A stretch of 63,898 nucleotides of DNA from DAOSEC01 sp035362935 (GTDB lineage: Bacteria > Bacillota_I > Bacilli_A > ML615J-28 > CAG-313): assembly GCA_035362935.1 (NCBI GenBank), contig DAOSEC010000010.1, positions 1 to 63,898 of the forward strand, in the 5' to 3' direction. The notes under the pieces were generated by a model that saw nothing but the letters and a program-made list of their open reading frames with translations, searched no databases and was not told the DNA's origin. Shown one piece after another: positions 35,734 through 44,830 of this stretch. The number at the start of each line of letters is the position of its first letter. Positions within the stretch are counted from its first letter, which is position 1. The position numbers and the translations under genes were made by a program.

Positions 35734-36822
35734 GTGGTTCAACTTGTAACAAGCAAAAAAGAAATAAAACAGTTCGTGTATTTTGTGAAAGAACTATATC
35801 AAGAAAATGAGCATTATGTATTACCTTTTTTCCAAATCCAAACAAAAGAATTAATAAATCTCATTCTAGTAGAACAAACTTATAAGGCACTTATGATTAA
35901 ATATGATAATCATATTATTGGTAGAGTTCTTTATACATTTACACATGATTTGAATGGTGATAAAATTTGTTATTTTTCTTTCTTTGATGCCTACGATGAT
36001 CCTGCTGCTGTAAAAGAAATGTTTGAGTACATCGAAAATGATTGTAGAACCAATGATGTTTTATATATAGAAGGTACATACTCTCCATATGATCCCGACA
36101 CTAGAAGAGGAATATTAATAGATGGGTTCGATATAAGTCCGACATTGTTTACAAGTTATAATTATCCGTATTATCAATCGTTAATTGAGATGATAGGTTT
36201 TGAAAAAAAAGTAGATACGTTCAGTCTTAAAGCGAATGTAGATGAAGTAACGAAGAAAAAACTTACAACCATCTCAAATTATGTTGATAAAAAGCTCGAT
36301 ATTAAAATCGATTGTTTACGACTTAGTCACTTAAAACAAGATATATCGGACGTTCATGAGATTTTGCTTCACGCAACGACAGAACAAAATTACCAAGAAG
36401 CTCCATCTATAGATATGATTGAGCGAGTTGCGAACAATCTAAAACCTTTGATTGATCCAAAACTGATTCTAATTGCGAGAGAAAAATCAACCAACAACCC
36501 AATTGGGTTTTGTTTAGTATTGCCTGATTACAATCAACTATTTAAAAAGATGAACGGAAAACTTCAAATTCTAAGAATTTTACTTCAAAAGCATAAAATT
36601 ACAAAAGGTAGAGGTATGCTTCAATATGTTGTTCCAGAATTTCAGTCAACAGGAGTAATAGGAGCACTGTTTCATAGAATTTTCTTGCGTTTTGAAGAGC
36701 GTGGAATAACTCAATTTGAAGCAGGGACTATGTTAGAGGAGAATTTAAAGCCACTTACTGTATTTGATAAGTTTGGTGGTAAGATTGTAAAAACATATCG
36801 TATATACAGGAAGGAATTATAA
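35734..36822 (+). CDS. GNAT-like acyltransferase family protein
   Basis: A 362-residue cytosolic protein. Start GTG 35734 after AGAGGAGGT; the upstream TTG 35689 lacks a ribosome site. The C-terminal half (about 190-360) has a GNAT-like outline with ILIAREKSTNNPIGFCLVLPDYN (strands 4-5) and a conserved FDKFGGKIVKTYRIYRK end. The N-terminal half resembles large bacterial N-acetyltransferase-like proteins (YHR/YghO type), with YIEGTYSPYDPDTRRGILIDGFD. Catalytic details and substrate are unknown. The DUF819 transporter gene follows after 3 bp. Confidence 0.6.
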   Translation: MVQLVTSKKEIKQFVYFVKELYQENEHYVLPFFQIQTKELINLILVEQTYKALMIKYDNHIIGRVLYTFTHDLNGDKICYFSFFDAYDDPAAVKEMFEYIENDCRTNDVLYIEGTYSPYDPDTRRGILIDGFDISPTLFTSYNYPYYQSLIEMIGFEKKVDTFSLKANVDEVTKKKLTTISNYVDKKLDIKIDCLRLSHLKQDISDVHEILLHATTEQNYQEAPSIDMIERVANNLKPLIDPKLILIAREKSTNNPIGFCLVLPDYNQLFKKMNGKLQILRILLQKHKITKGRGMLQYVVPEFQSTGVIGALFHRIFLRFEERGITQFEAGTMLEENLKPLTVFDKFGGKIVKTYRIYRKEL

Positions 36823-36825
36823 ACT

Positions 36826-38013
36826 ATGATAATACCAATTATTCAGTTAGTCGTTATATTCATTGTACCCATTCTAATATTAAAGTATCATGACGTTAAG
36901 CTCACAAAGTTCTTAGGTACTATAGGAACTGCCTATTTGCTAGGATTAATTGTAGCTTTAGTTGTGTTTTTGATGAATCAAATAGGTGTTACTTTCTCAC
37001 TTGATTCTGATATTGGTGAGATAGGAAGTTTCGCAGCAATAGGGATTGCAATTCCGCTACTTCTATTTAGTTCAAACTTGAAAGAAGCAAAAAAGTTGTC
37101 TAAAACGGTATTAATTTCTTTTGCTTCGCTCATTGTTTCTGTAATGTTAGTTGTATCCTTTGTATTTGTGATTTATGGAAGAACACTTGAAAATGGAGCA
37201 GAACTATCGGCGATGGCTGTTGGTTTATATACTGGTGGTACTCCTAATTTAAATGCATTAGGAAATATATTTGGGCTTAATAAAACATTAATTGGTGTTG
37301 CTAACTTATCAGATATGATGATAGGTGGTGTGTTTTATATGTTCTTGTTATTGCTATGTAAACCATTACTAAAAAAATTCTTAAAAACACCGGGACAAGT
37401 TCATTATCTAAAATCAGAGTCAACCATTATTAATGTTGATTTTATTAATATCAGAGAGTTTCGTACAACCAAACATTTGATTAGATCTGTTTTATTGGCA
37501 TTTGGTATGGCAGTAGTGAGTGCACTTGGTGGTATCGTTGTGTGGATGCTACTTGGGGGAGAAGAAGGAAGAATGACTGATTTTATGATACCTTCATTGT
37601 TAATTGGTGTTACAGTGTTTGGAATTATTGCATCGTTTAATAAAAAAATAAGAGAAGTTCGTGGAACAAATACAGTCGGACAATACTTAATATTAGTTTT
37701 CTCATTTGCACTCGCTTCCTCTATGGATTTAAGTAAAATGCAAAACGATTTTGGACGAGTCTTGATATTGTTCACAGTTATCACGATTACTATTTTTATT
37801 GTACATGTCATTTTTGCAAAGCTATTAAAAATTGATGTTGATTGTACTATGGTAACAGCCACTGCTGGAATCTATGGTCCAGCATTTATTCCAGCTATCA
37901 CAAAACAAATAAAAAACGATGCTTTAACAGTGCCTGGTTTAATCTGTGGGTCTATCGGTTATGCAATTGGTACACTTCTCGGATTTTTACTTGGATTATT
38001 GTTTATGTTATAG
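36826..38013 (+). CDS. DUF819 family membrane protein
   Basis: A 395-residue integral membrane protein with ten to eleven helices. Features of DUF819 (YjcL-like) are IGIAIPLLLFSSNLKEAKK, AVGLYTGGTPNLNALGNIFGL and TAGIYGPAFIPAI, the last two suggesting re-entrant, ion-coupled transport loops. The family's substrate is not known. Start ATG 36826; the ribosome site AGGAAGG lies at the end of the previous gene, so translation is coupled. Confidence 0.8.
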   Translation: MIIPIIQLVVIFIVPILILKYHDVKLTKFLGTIGTAYLLGLIVALVVFLMNQIGVTFSLDSDIGEIGSFAAIGIAIPLLLFSSNLKEAKKLSKTVLISFASLIVSVMLVVSFVFVIYGRTLENGAELSAMAVGLYTGGTPNLNALGNIFGLNKTLIGVANLSDMMIGGVFYMFLLLLCKPLLKKFLKTPGQVHYLKSESTIINVDFINIREFRTTKHLIRSVLLAFGMAVVSALGGIVVWMLLGGEEGRMTDFMIPSLLIGVTVFGIIASFNKKIREVRGTNTVGQYLILVFSFALASSMDLSKMQNDFGRVLILFTVITITIFIVHVIFAKLLKIDVDCTMVTATAGIYGPAFIPAITKQIKNDALTVPGLICGSIGYAIGTLLGFLLGLLFML

Positions 38014-38024
38014 GAGGAAGAGAA

Positions 38025-39029
38025 ATGAAACTATTTGAACCAATTCAAATAAAAGAGTTGCATATCAAAAATAGAGTTGTAATGGCTCCAATGTGTATGT
38101 ATTCATCTGATACTCTTGGCTTTGTAAAACCCTTTCACATCACACATTACGTTACTAGAGCAATTGGCGGTATCGGATTAATTATAATCGAAGCCACAGC
38201 GGTTGAACCAAGAGGCCGTATCTCAAGTAATGACCTAGGAATATGGTCTGATGAACATATTTTGGGGCTACGCGAACTAGTCAAACAAGTTCATAGTGCT
38301 GGCGCAAAGATAGGAATTCAACTTGCACATGCTGGTCGAAAATGCATGGCAGATGTGGAAGAAATCATTGCTCCTAGTGCAATTGCATATAGTGATAGTT
38401 ATCGGACTCCAATCGAAATGTCATTAGACGACATCACATTCGTGGTAGAATCGTTTAGACATGCTGCAAGAAGAGCAAACGATGCAGGATTTGATTTTAT
38501 AGAAATCCATGGTGCACATGGTTATTTAATTAATCAGTTTCTATCGCCATTAACCAATCATCGAAGTGATTCTTATGGGGGTTCTAAAGAGAATCGCTTA
38601 CACTTTTTACTTGACATTGTCAATGCGATAAAATCAGTTTGGAACAAACCAATAGGTATTCGTTTATCTACCGAAGAATACGCAGAAGGCGGAAATCATA
38701 TTAGTGATACAGTTGAAACACTACAAAACATCGGACATTTGTTTGATGTAATTAATGTGAGTTCTGGAGGAGTGGTTACCGTTAAGATTAACTCATTCCC
38801 TGGTTATCAAATCCCACTTGCTAAAAAAATAAAGGATATTGGATTAGTAACAATTGGTGGAGGAATCATCACAACAAAAGAACAAATCGAAGAAATACTT
38901 GCGAATGAAGAAGCAGATTTGGTGTTTTTAGCAAGAGAACTATTGCGTAATCCTTATTTTATGTTACATACTGCAAAATCGATAGGGCGTTTAGATTTGA
39001 TCCCAAAAGCATATGAAAGAGGATTTTAA
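38025..39029 (+). CDS. Old yellow enzyme family flavin oxidoreductase (YqjM/NamA-like)
   Basis: A 334-residue FMN-dependent, NAD(P)H-linked ene-reductase of the YqjM type (338 residues in Bacillus). Signature stretches are NRVVMAPMCMYSSD with the YqjM-specific Cys, GIQLAHAGRK with the substrate His pair region, FIEIHGAHGYLINQFLSPLTNHRSDSYGG, and VFLARELLRNPYF. The start ATG 38025 follows TAGGAGGAAG; longer in-frame sequence upstream lies inside the DUF819 gene and is not coding in this frame. It probably reduces activated alkenes. Confidence 0.93.
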   Translation: MKLFEPIQIKELHIKNRVVMAPMCMYSSDTLGFVKPFHITHYVTRAIGGIGLIIIEATAVEPRGRISSNDLGIWSDEHILGLRELVKQVHSAGAKIGIQLAHAGRKCMADVEEIIAPSAIAYSDSYRTPIEMSLDDITFVVESFRHAARRANDAGFDFIEIHGAHGYLINQFLSPLTNHRSDSYGGSKENRLHFLLDIVNAIKSVWNKPIGIRLSTEEYAEGGNHISDTVETLQNIGHLFDVINVSSGGVVTVKINSFPGYQIPLAKKIKDIGLVTIGGGIITTKEQIEEILANEEADLVFLARELLRNPYFMLHTAKSIGRLDLIPKAYERGF

Positions 39030-39041
39030 CCAGGTGAGGGC

Positions 39042-39785
39042 ATGAAATTTGTAACATGGAACGTTAACGGGCTACGCGCTTGTATGAATAAGGGTTTTAT
39101 GGATTTCTTTGGTAGCGTTGATGCCGATATTTTTGCAATACAAGAAACAAAAATGAAAGAATCACAAAAGGAGTTTTCATTCGACGGTTACTATGAATAT
39201 TGGAATAGTGCAGATAAACCAGGATATTCCGGAACATTAGTTCTCACAAAACATAAACCAATCCGAGTTGTTTATGGGATTGATGGATTAGGATATAACG
39301 ACGAAGGAAGAATCATCACATTAGAATATGAGTCGTTTTATTTTATAACAGTATATGTTCCGAATGCTCAAAGAGAATTGACTCGGCTTGACTACCGAAT
39401 GGAGTTTGAAGATTGTTTCCGTAGATATTTAAATTCTTTTGATAAGCCAGTCATTGTTTGTGGCGATTTAAACGTTGCTCATCAAGCAATTGATCTCAAA
39501 AATCCAAAACAAAACGAAAAAAACGCTGGTTTCACGATTGAAGAAAGATCAAAGTTGCAACTTCTTTTGAATAGCGGATTTGTTGATGCATTTCGATATT
39601 TACATCCTGATAAAATTGAATATACTTGGTGGAGTTATATGATGAGTGCTCGTGAACGAAACATTGGATGGAGAATTGATTATTTTCTTGTATCAAGCGG
39701 TTATCATAAAAATATATTAAATTGTAAAATACATAAAGATATCATGGGTAGTGATCATTGCCCAGTTGAACTAAACATGGTTTAG
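39042..39785 (+). CDS. xth: Exodeoxyribonuclease III (ExoA/Xth)
   Basis: A 247-residue AP endonuclease/3'-5' exonuclease. The endonuclease/exonuclease/phosphatase fold is shown by MKFVTWNVNGLRAC, the metal Glu in IFAIQETKMKE, YVPNAQ, CGDLNVAHQ (catalytic Asp/Asn), and the C-terminal WRIDYFLVS and GSDHCPVEL (catalytic Asp-His). Length is normal. It incises abasic sites in base-excision repair. It follows the OYE gene after 12 bp. Confidence 0.96.
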   Translation: MKFVTWNVNGLRACMNKGFMDFFGSVDADIFAIQETKMKESQKEFSFDGYYEYWNSADKPGYSGTLVLTKHKPIRVVYGIDGLGYNDEGRIITLEYESFYFITVYVPNAQRELTRLDYRMEFEDCFRRYLNSFDKPVIVCGDLNVAHQAIDLKNPKQNEKNAGFTIEERSKLQLLLNSGFVDAFRYLHPDKIEYTWWSYMMSARERNIGWRIDYFLVSSGYHKNILNCKIHKDIMGSDHCPVELNMV

Positions 39786-39813
39786 ATACGATGTATTCAT
39801 TGATACTTTTTTC

Positions 39814-39843
39814 TTTACAAGTGGATTGTAAATGAAGTATAAT
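39814..39843 (+). promoter_or_regulatory. tRNA-Val promoter
   Basis: TTTACA (39814-39819), an 18-bp spacer, and TATAAT (39838-39843), about 14 bases before the tRNA. Confidence 0.7.
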
Positions 39844-39857
39844 GTGAATACCGTTTC

Positions 39858-39932
39858 GGAGTTATAGCTCAGCGGGAGAGCATCTGCTTGACGTGCAGAG
39901 GGTCGTGGGTTCAATCCCCTCTAACTCCACCA
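39858..39932 (+). tRNA. tRNA-Val(GAC)
   Basis: Acceptor GGAGTTA pairs with TAACTCC, discriminator A and encoded CCA. The D-arm is GCTC-AGCGGGA-GAGC and the anticodon arm TCTGC-TTGACGT-GCAGA with anticodon GAC. The T-arm GTGGG-TTCAATC-CCCTC contains one T-T mismatch, otherwise the fold is normal. Confidence 0.93.
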
Positions 39933-40043
39933 TTATAGCGTTTACAATCCATGGGCATTAATGTTTTAATAAATGACGTTAATGATCATGGATTTCTTAT
40001 TATAAAATTAAATGAAAATAGATATATGAAGCGAGGACATATC

Positions 40044-41126
40044 ATGCGCAAATTAATAGGATTTTTTATTACAACATTACTTATACTATCTTTGTTTGGA
40101 TGTAGTCTTTTTGATGGAGAAGATACATTTTATTATGATACATGGAATGTTATTATCATTATAGGGGATGGTATGGGTGATGTTCATGAGCAAGTAGCAC
40201 GAGAGGTTCTTGATGGACCACTTGAATGGGATTCGTTTCCAATCAAAGGAAAAGTGATCACAAATTCAACTAATATCTATTCTGCAACAGATAGTGCAGC
40301 AGCAGCAACAGCGATGTCTACAGGACACAAAACGAGAAATAACTATGTTGGTATGAGTATAGAAGGAGAGCGGTATGAACATATAATGATGTTTGCGAAA
40401 ACGTTACAAATGAGAACGGGTATTGTTACAACCGACGAAATCTATGAAGCCACTCCTGCTGGTTTTAGTGCCTATAGTGAAAGTAGAAGTACATCTGATG
40501 AAATTGTTTTATCTCAAATCACAAGCGGGATTAATCTATTTGTTGGTGGAGATTCTTCTAATATAATAGGAAGTAATAGAAAAGCAATTGAGAGAGCTGG
40601 ATACAAAATTGTGTCCGATTTGAATCAAATTCGTAATCGAGATCAATTTGTTTACTCTGTATATCAATCAATTGATGCGCCAGAAAATCAAAAAGCGGGG
40701 AGTACTACATTTTTACCAAAAGTACAATCCGCACTTCATTTCTTATCAAGAAACAATTCGAAAGGATTTATGTTACTAATTGAAGGTGAGAAAAGTGATT
40801 CTTTGAGTCATGCAGGAAGTTCTAATTTTGTCTATGAAGTGCTTGATTTAAATAATGTAGTAAAAGAAGTCATAAAGTGGGCAAAAGATTTTCCAAACAC
40901 GTTAATAATCGTGACTGCGGATCACGAAACAGGTGGACTTGTAATTAACAATGACAACAATGAGGCAAATATTTTAGACAGACTAACATGGTCAACTACC
41001 GGTCATACATCCGATTTTGTGAATTACTATATGATTGATCCAATCAATCGCACTCACCCATCTGAAATCGACAATACAGATATATATCACATAATGAAGA
41101 ACTATTTGACAAATCAGCGGCCATAA
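40044..41126 (+). CDS. Alkaline phosphatase family lipoprotein
   Basis: A 360-residue secreted lipoprotein (signal 1-18, lipobox LFGC). The alkaline phosphatase superfamily core is visible: metal Asp in VIIIIGDGMGD, nucleophile Ser in SATDSAAAATAMSTGHKT, metal and phosphate ligands in MLLIEGEKSDSLSHAG, and the ADHETGG motif near the end followed by the His in TTGHTS. It releases phosphate from organic esters outside the cell. The start ATG 40044 follows GCGAGGA; the upstream in-frame ATG 39951 lies by the tRNA and would spoil the signal peptide. No Pho box was recognised. Confidence 0.92.
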   Translation: MRKLIGFFITTLLILSLFGCSLFDGEDTFYYDTWNVIIIIGDGMGDVHEQVAREVLDGPLEWDSFPIKGKVITNSTNIYSATDSAAAATAMSTGHKTRNNYVGMSIEGERYEHIMMFAKTLQMRTGIVTTDEIYEATPAGFSAYSESRSTSDEIVLSQITSGINLFVGGDSSNIIGSNRKAIERAGYKIVSDLNQIRNRDQFVYSVYQSIDAPENQKAGSTTFLPKVQSALHFLSRNNSKGFMLLIEGEKSDSLSHAGSSNFVYEVLDLNNVVKEVIKWAKDFPNTLIIVTADHETGGLVINNDNNEANILDRLTWSTTGHTSDFVNYYMIDPINRTHPSEIDNTDIYHIMKNYLTNQRP

Positions 41127-41324
41127 GATTAATTACAGAGTTAAAATTTCTCGTTTTTTGCTGATTTTGAGTGTATATCATCCGTAATTCAAAATATATG
41201 ATTTGAAATAAAAAGTGTTATGTGCTATAATCAACTTAGTGAGTGAGTTACACCGAGCCAATATTCTCTTTACTTACTACAGTTTGACATTAAAAATCAC
41301 ATAATTATAGATAGGAGTGAAAAT

Positions 41325-41738
41325 ATGAACATTCAAGCATTTGTTAAACCATTTTATGATTTAACGTTAGTCTATGATGATCAACCCTTAGATGATGCAA
41401 TCCGTATTATGACAGTGAATCGCTTTACCTCAATTCCAATCATTACACGGGATCAAAAATATGTTGGAACATTAACCGAAGGGGATATCTTACATTTTAT
41501 ATTAAACAATCCAAAATGTTTAAAAGCTGAAACACTAAAAAACTTCAGAGTATCACAAGTAAAACGCCATAGAGATTATGAGACAGTAAGTATTGATGCT
41601 GCTATGCCAATAGTGTTATCAAAAGCATCAAATGAAAACTTCGTGCCAGTACTTGATCAAAATGATAAATTCGTAGGTATCATCACTCGAAAAGTGTTAT
41701 TAGACTATTTCTTTGAACATAATTTTATGGTTTTATAA
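41325..41738 (+). CDS. Stand-alone CBS-domain protein
   Basis: A 137-residue protein made of two CBS motifs (about 10-60 and 78-135). Each has the strand-helix pattern ending SIPIITRDQKYVGTLTEGDIL and FVPVLDQNDKFVGIITRKVLL, similar to Bacillus CbpA/B (YkuL, DarB) proteins that bind adenine nucleotides, including c-di-AMP in DarB. No partner domain is fused. A TATAAT lies at 41227-41232 and ATAGGAGTGA precedes the start. The ligand is unproven. Confidence 0.85.
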   Translation: MNIQAFVKPFYDLTLVYDDQPLDDAIRIMTVNRFTSIPIITRDQKYVGTLTEGDILHFILNNPKCLKAETLKNFRVSQVKRHRDYETVSIDAAMPIVLSKASNENFVPVLDQNDKFVGIITRKVLLDYFFEHNFMVL

Positions 41739-41751
41739 TCATAATCAAAGC

Positions 41752-41783
41752 AAACAACACAAGCTACTTTTGTGTTGTTTTTT
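41752..41783 (+). terminator. Intrinsic terminator
   Basis: AACAACACAA-gctactt-TTGTGTTGTT followed by a T-run; it separates the CBS gene from the heliorhodopsin. Confidence 0.9.
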
Positions 41784-41821
41784 TGGAAATATTACGTTTA
41801 TATTACATGTAAGCAATCTAA

Positions 41822-41849
41822 TTGCATAATTATATAATTTTGGTAGAAT
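41822..41849 (+). promoter_or_regulatory. Likely heliorhodopsin promoter
   Basis: TTGCAT (41822-41827), a 16-bp spacer, and TAGAAT (41844-41849). Together with the terminator just upstream this makes the gene its own transcription unit, or one shared with the SOUL gene if the terminator at 42720 leaks. Confidence 0.5.
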
Positions 41850-41884
41850 AATATCGAAGTCAAATAATGAAAGGGGATTTACTT

Positions 41885-42712
41885 ATGACGGCTTCTAACA
41901 CAATAACATTCGATCAAAAAGTATCAAAATTAATTAAATTTAACAAAACTATGGGGTTAATACATCTCATTCAAGGTGTATTGATGATGGCATTTGCATT
42001 CTTTATTTTTCCAAATCTAGACGGAAGCGGTAGTCAGTCATTTACCATTCCTGTGATTGGTTACTATTTGCAATTTGTCGTCGGAGAAGGACTGGTATTA
42101 ACACCAACGGAAACTCTGTTTGAACTTCCATTCTTACCACTTGCTGCTAGTTTTCTATTAATCTCAGCATTGTTCCACTTTTTCATTTCGGTTCCATTTA
42201 AAAAACAATATGCAGATGGATTAAAAGTTGGAATTAACAAGTTAAGATGGTATGAATATGCATTGAGTTCATCTCTTATGATTGTACTTATATCCACTTT
42301 ATTTGGAGTTAGAGATGTTGCAACACTAGCGTTAATTGCACTATCTAATGCAGCGATGAATTTGTTTGGTTTAGATATGGAACTAATCAATTCAGGAGAA
42401 TCCAAGGTTGGAAAAAAAATAAACTGGTTACCATTTATTTTTGGATCAATCATTGGACTAGCACCATGGATTGCTATTGCATTCTATATTGGAGTCAATC
42501 CAAATCTTGATGCTGTACCCGGATTTGTATGGGCTATATTATTAACATATTTCGTAGCATTTAATACGTTCCCAGTCAATATGGTATTGCAATACAAAGG
42601 AATTGGAAAGTTCAAAGACTATCTATGGGGTGAAAGAGGATATATTGTTTTATCCTTAGTCGCAAAATCATTGTTAACATGGTTAGTGGTTTTTGGAGCA
42701 TTCCAACCATAA
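41885..42712 (+). CDS. Heliorhodopsin (retinal-binding seven-helix membrane protein)
   Basis: A 275-residue membrane protein with seven helices. It carries the heliorhodopsin marks, not those of type-1 proton pumps: His27 in helix 1 (GLIHLIQG), His98 in helix 2 (SALFHFF), the counter-ion Glu124 in the helix-3 motif RWYEYALSSSLM, the NMVLQYKGIGKFKDYLWGER segment, and the retinal Schiff-base Lys261 in helix 7 (SLVAKSLLTW). The start ATG 41885 follows AAAGGGGA; the ATG 41867 contains that site. Heliorhodopsins have a reversed membrane orientation (N-terminus inside) and no known pump activity; light sensing or enzyme regulation is suspected. No carotenoid or retinal synthesis gene is in the window. 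Confidence 0.93.
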   Translation: MTASNTITFDQKVSKLIKFNKTMGLIHLIQGVLMMAFAFFIFPNLDGSGSQSFTIPVIGYYLQFVVGEGLVLTPTETLFELPFLPLAASFLLISALFHFFISVPFKKQYADGLKVGINKLRWYEYALSSSLMIVLISTLFGVRDVATLALIALSNAAMNLFGLDMELINSGESKVGKKINWLPFIFGSIIGLAPWIAIAFYIGVNPNLDAVPGFVWAILLTYFVAFNTFPVNMVLQYKGIGKFKDYLWGERGYIVLSLVAKSLLTWLVVFGAFQP

Positions 42713-42719
42713 AAACTAG

Positions 42720-42751
42720 AAATGCTTGTTGTTGAAACAAGCATTTTTTAA
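42720..42751 (+). terminator. Terminator between heliorhodopsin and SOUL genes
   Basis: AAATGCTTGTT-gttg-AACAAGCATTT followed by TTT: a strong stem with a short T-run. Confidence 0.85.
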
Positions 42752-42771
42752 TCTTAGAAAGGTGTGAACTT

Positions 42772-43290
42772 ATGACAAAATATGAGATGCCATATTATAT
42801 CGTGAAACAAAAGTCCGCAAATATCGAGATTCGCGAATATGAGTCCTTTTATACATCATCGGTAGAAGAGTCAGATTTGCGTGGATATCGTGGATTTGGA
42901 GTTTTATTTTCGTATATAAGTGGAAGTAATGCAAACCAACAAAAAATATCAATGACGATACCAGTGATAAACACGTTCGATAAAGAACAAAGTATGGAGT
43001 TTGTTATACCTAAGAAATTTTCTAGTAACATTCCACAACCAATGGATCAACAATTAAAAATTAAGAAATACAATGCTCGTTTAGTAGCGAGCATTCGCTT
43101 CTCTGGATTTACTTCTAAAAAACGTATTATGTATCATCTAGATAAACTTACAACATGGATTAGACAACAAAACTATGATATTGTAGGACCCGTGCAGCTG
43201 GCAAGGTATAATCCACCTTTTAGTATTCCATGGTTACGTAGAAACGAAATTATGGTTCCAGTTGTGAAACAACCAATCAATAAAGATTAA
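42772..43290 (+). CDS. SOUL-family (haem-binding protein-like)
   Basis: A 172-residue cytosolic protein of the SOUL/HBP family. The opening EMPYYIVKQKSANIEIREYESFYTSSVEE matches the family's YEV..K....EIR.YEP start. FGVLFSYISGSNANQQKISMTIPVI corresponds to the F..L..YI.G.N....KI.MT.PV core, and FVIPKKF and LARYNPPFSIPWLRRNEIMVPV to the end. Family members bind haem or tetrapyrroles with low specificity. It follows the heliorhodopsin gene directly in the same direction. Start ATG after GAAAGGTGTG. Binding here is not shown. Confidence 0.9.
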   Translation: MTKYEMPYYIVKQKSANIEIREYESFYTSSVEESDLRGYRGFGVLFSYISGSNANQQKISMTIPVINTFDKEQSMEFVIPKKFSSNIPQPMDQQLKIKKYNARLVASIRFSGFTSKKRIMYHLDKLTTWIRQQNYDIVGPVQLARYNPPFSIPWLRRNEIMVPVVKQPINKD

Positions 43291-43310
43291 TCAGTGACAA
43301 ATGAGTTAAA

Positions 43311-43339
43311 AAGTGAAGAACACAATTCTTCACTTTTTA
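43311..43339 (+). terminator. Intrinsic terminator after SOUL gene
   Basis: AAGTGAAGAA-cacaa-TTCTTCACTT followed by TTT. Confidence 0.85.
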
Positions 43340-43419
43340 TATGCCTTTTATTTCAATAAATAGTATTTCGTGATATAATAATTACAATATATCATTCGAA
43401 AATGATTAAGAGGTTATGT

Positions 43420-44829
43420 ATGGAACAAAAACAGACTCTTCGAAAAATAGCATTTGCTTCCGCCGATATCTTTGGCGGAGGTTCGTTTAACATCATCAAT
43501 TTTCTATATCCCTTTTTTTTGGCTGTGACTGTAGGTGTCAAACCAGGTTGGATTGCGGCCATTATGTTAATTGCACGACTATGGGATGCGATAACAGATC
43601 CAATTATGGGAAACTTATCGGATAGAACAAAATCAAGATTTGGTAAACGACGCATTTATTTGATTTTTGCCTCCCCTTTTGTGTTGGTATCCATGTATTT
43701 TTTATTTTTCCCATATAATATTTCAGGTGATGCTGCAAAAATAATTACAGTACTATTATCCTATTTGGTTTTTACTACAGTGCAAACATCCATTATGATT
43801 CCATATTATTCCCTATCAAGTGAAATATCAAGAGATTATCAAAAACGAGCATCTTATAACTCATATCGCCTTGGGTTTAGTATTTTTTCATCTATTTTAT
43901 GCGTTGCTTTACCTAAAATTATTGTTAATCTGAAAATATGGACTCCAGAAATTGGTTATCAAGTAATGAGCTTATCGTTTGGTTTGTTATTTGCAATTAG
44001 TGTTTTAATGACAGGGTTGTTCGCAAAAGAAGAAATCAAGACTGAACCAGTCTATACAAAGTTTAATATTAAGGAAATGACGAAACCATTAAAGCTTAGA
44101 CCGTTTAGACAATATCTTGTTATGTTTATGGTCTTGCAAATGACGATGGCAATTATGAGTGGTCTATTCTTTTTTTATGTTGACTATCATGTTGTTGCAT
44201 CAGTCACTGATAGTGGAGATACAAGTTTTGTGGGTATGTTAGCAGCTGCATTGATGTTTTCGATGCAAATCGTTGCTCTTCCTGCATACATTAAAATCAT
44301 TGAGAAGAAGGGTAAAGCGTTTGCTTATCGACTTGGAAGTTTTGTTTGGATTGTATGTGGAGCGTTGTTATTTTTGATTCCACAAAACTCAAATCCAATC
44401 TATGTTTATGTGTTAGCCATCATTATTGGTCTTGGAATTAGTGGACCAGGACTTGTTCCCCATACAATGTATGGTGATGTTGTTGATGTTGGAGAAGTTA
44501 AATTTAAAACTCGTCTAGATGGCCAAATGAGCGGATTTACGAACTTTTTAAGTAAAGTTGCGCAAGCCATTGGTATATCAAGCGTGATGTTTATCCTTGA
44601 ATTAGCGAAATTTCAAGAACGTGTTCCTGGAGAACCTCCTCCACCAAATCAACCGGATTCAGCAATGCTTGCGATTCGACTGATTTTAATGATTGCTCCA
44701 ATCATCCTAATGGGAATTGGGATTTTTGTTTCCTATAAATATAAAATAGATTATGCAAAACAATTGGAAATTCAAAAATATTTAAAAGAAAAACACATTA
44801 GCGAAGAACAATTGATGGAGAGTTTGTAA
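43420..44829 (+). CDS. GPH-family sugar:cation symporter (MelB-like MFS)
   Basis: A 469-residue membrane protein with twelve helices. The glycoside-pentoside-hexuronide marks are visible: ARLWDAITDPIMGNLSDRTKSRFGKRRIYL with the cation-site Asp residues in helix 2 and the helix 2-3 loop, and PYYSLSSEISRDYQKRASYNSYR after helix 4. The C-terminal MYGDVVDVGEVKFKTRLDGQMSGFTNFLSKVAQAIG is also typical. It probably imports a sugar or related compound with Na+ or H+. Start ATG 43420 after AAGAGGTT. The acyltransferase gene starts 1 bp after its stop. Confidence 0.9.
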   Translation: MEQKQTLRKIAFASADIFGGGSFNIINFLYPFFLAVTVGVKPGWIAAIMLIARLWDAITDPIMGNLSDRTKSRFGKRRIYLIFASPFVLVSMYFLFFPYNISGDAAKIITVLLSYLVFTTVQTSIMIPYYSLSSEISRDYQKRASYNSYRLGFSIFSSILCVALPKIIVNLKIWTPEIGYQVMSLSFGLLFAISVLMTGLFAKEEIKTEPVYTKFNIKEMTKPLKLRPFRQYLVMFMVLQMTMAIMSGLFFFYVDYHVVASVTDSGDTSFVGMLAAALMFSMQIVALPAYIKIIEKKGKAFAYRLGSFVWIVCGALLFLIPQNSNPIYVYVLAIIIGLGISGPGLVPHTMYGDVVDVGEVKFKTRLDGQMSGFTNFLSKVAQAIGISSVMFILELAKFQERVPGEPPPPNQPDSAMLAIRLILMIAPIILMGIGIFVSYKYKIDYAKQLEIQKYLKEKHISEEQLMESL

Positions 44830-44830
44830 T

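Noticed and set aside
37404..37862. A 152-residue open frame on the minus strand inside the DUF819 gene.
   Set aside because: It lies wholly opposite a recognised membrane protein, has no ribosome site, and its Ile/Thr-rich sequence is the usual shadow of a hydrophobic gene.
39951..40043. N-terminal extension of the alkaline phosphatase.
   Set aside because: It would begin 18 bp after the tRNA-Val end and bury the lipoprotein signal; the ATG at 40044 has a good ribosome site and gives a proper lipobox.
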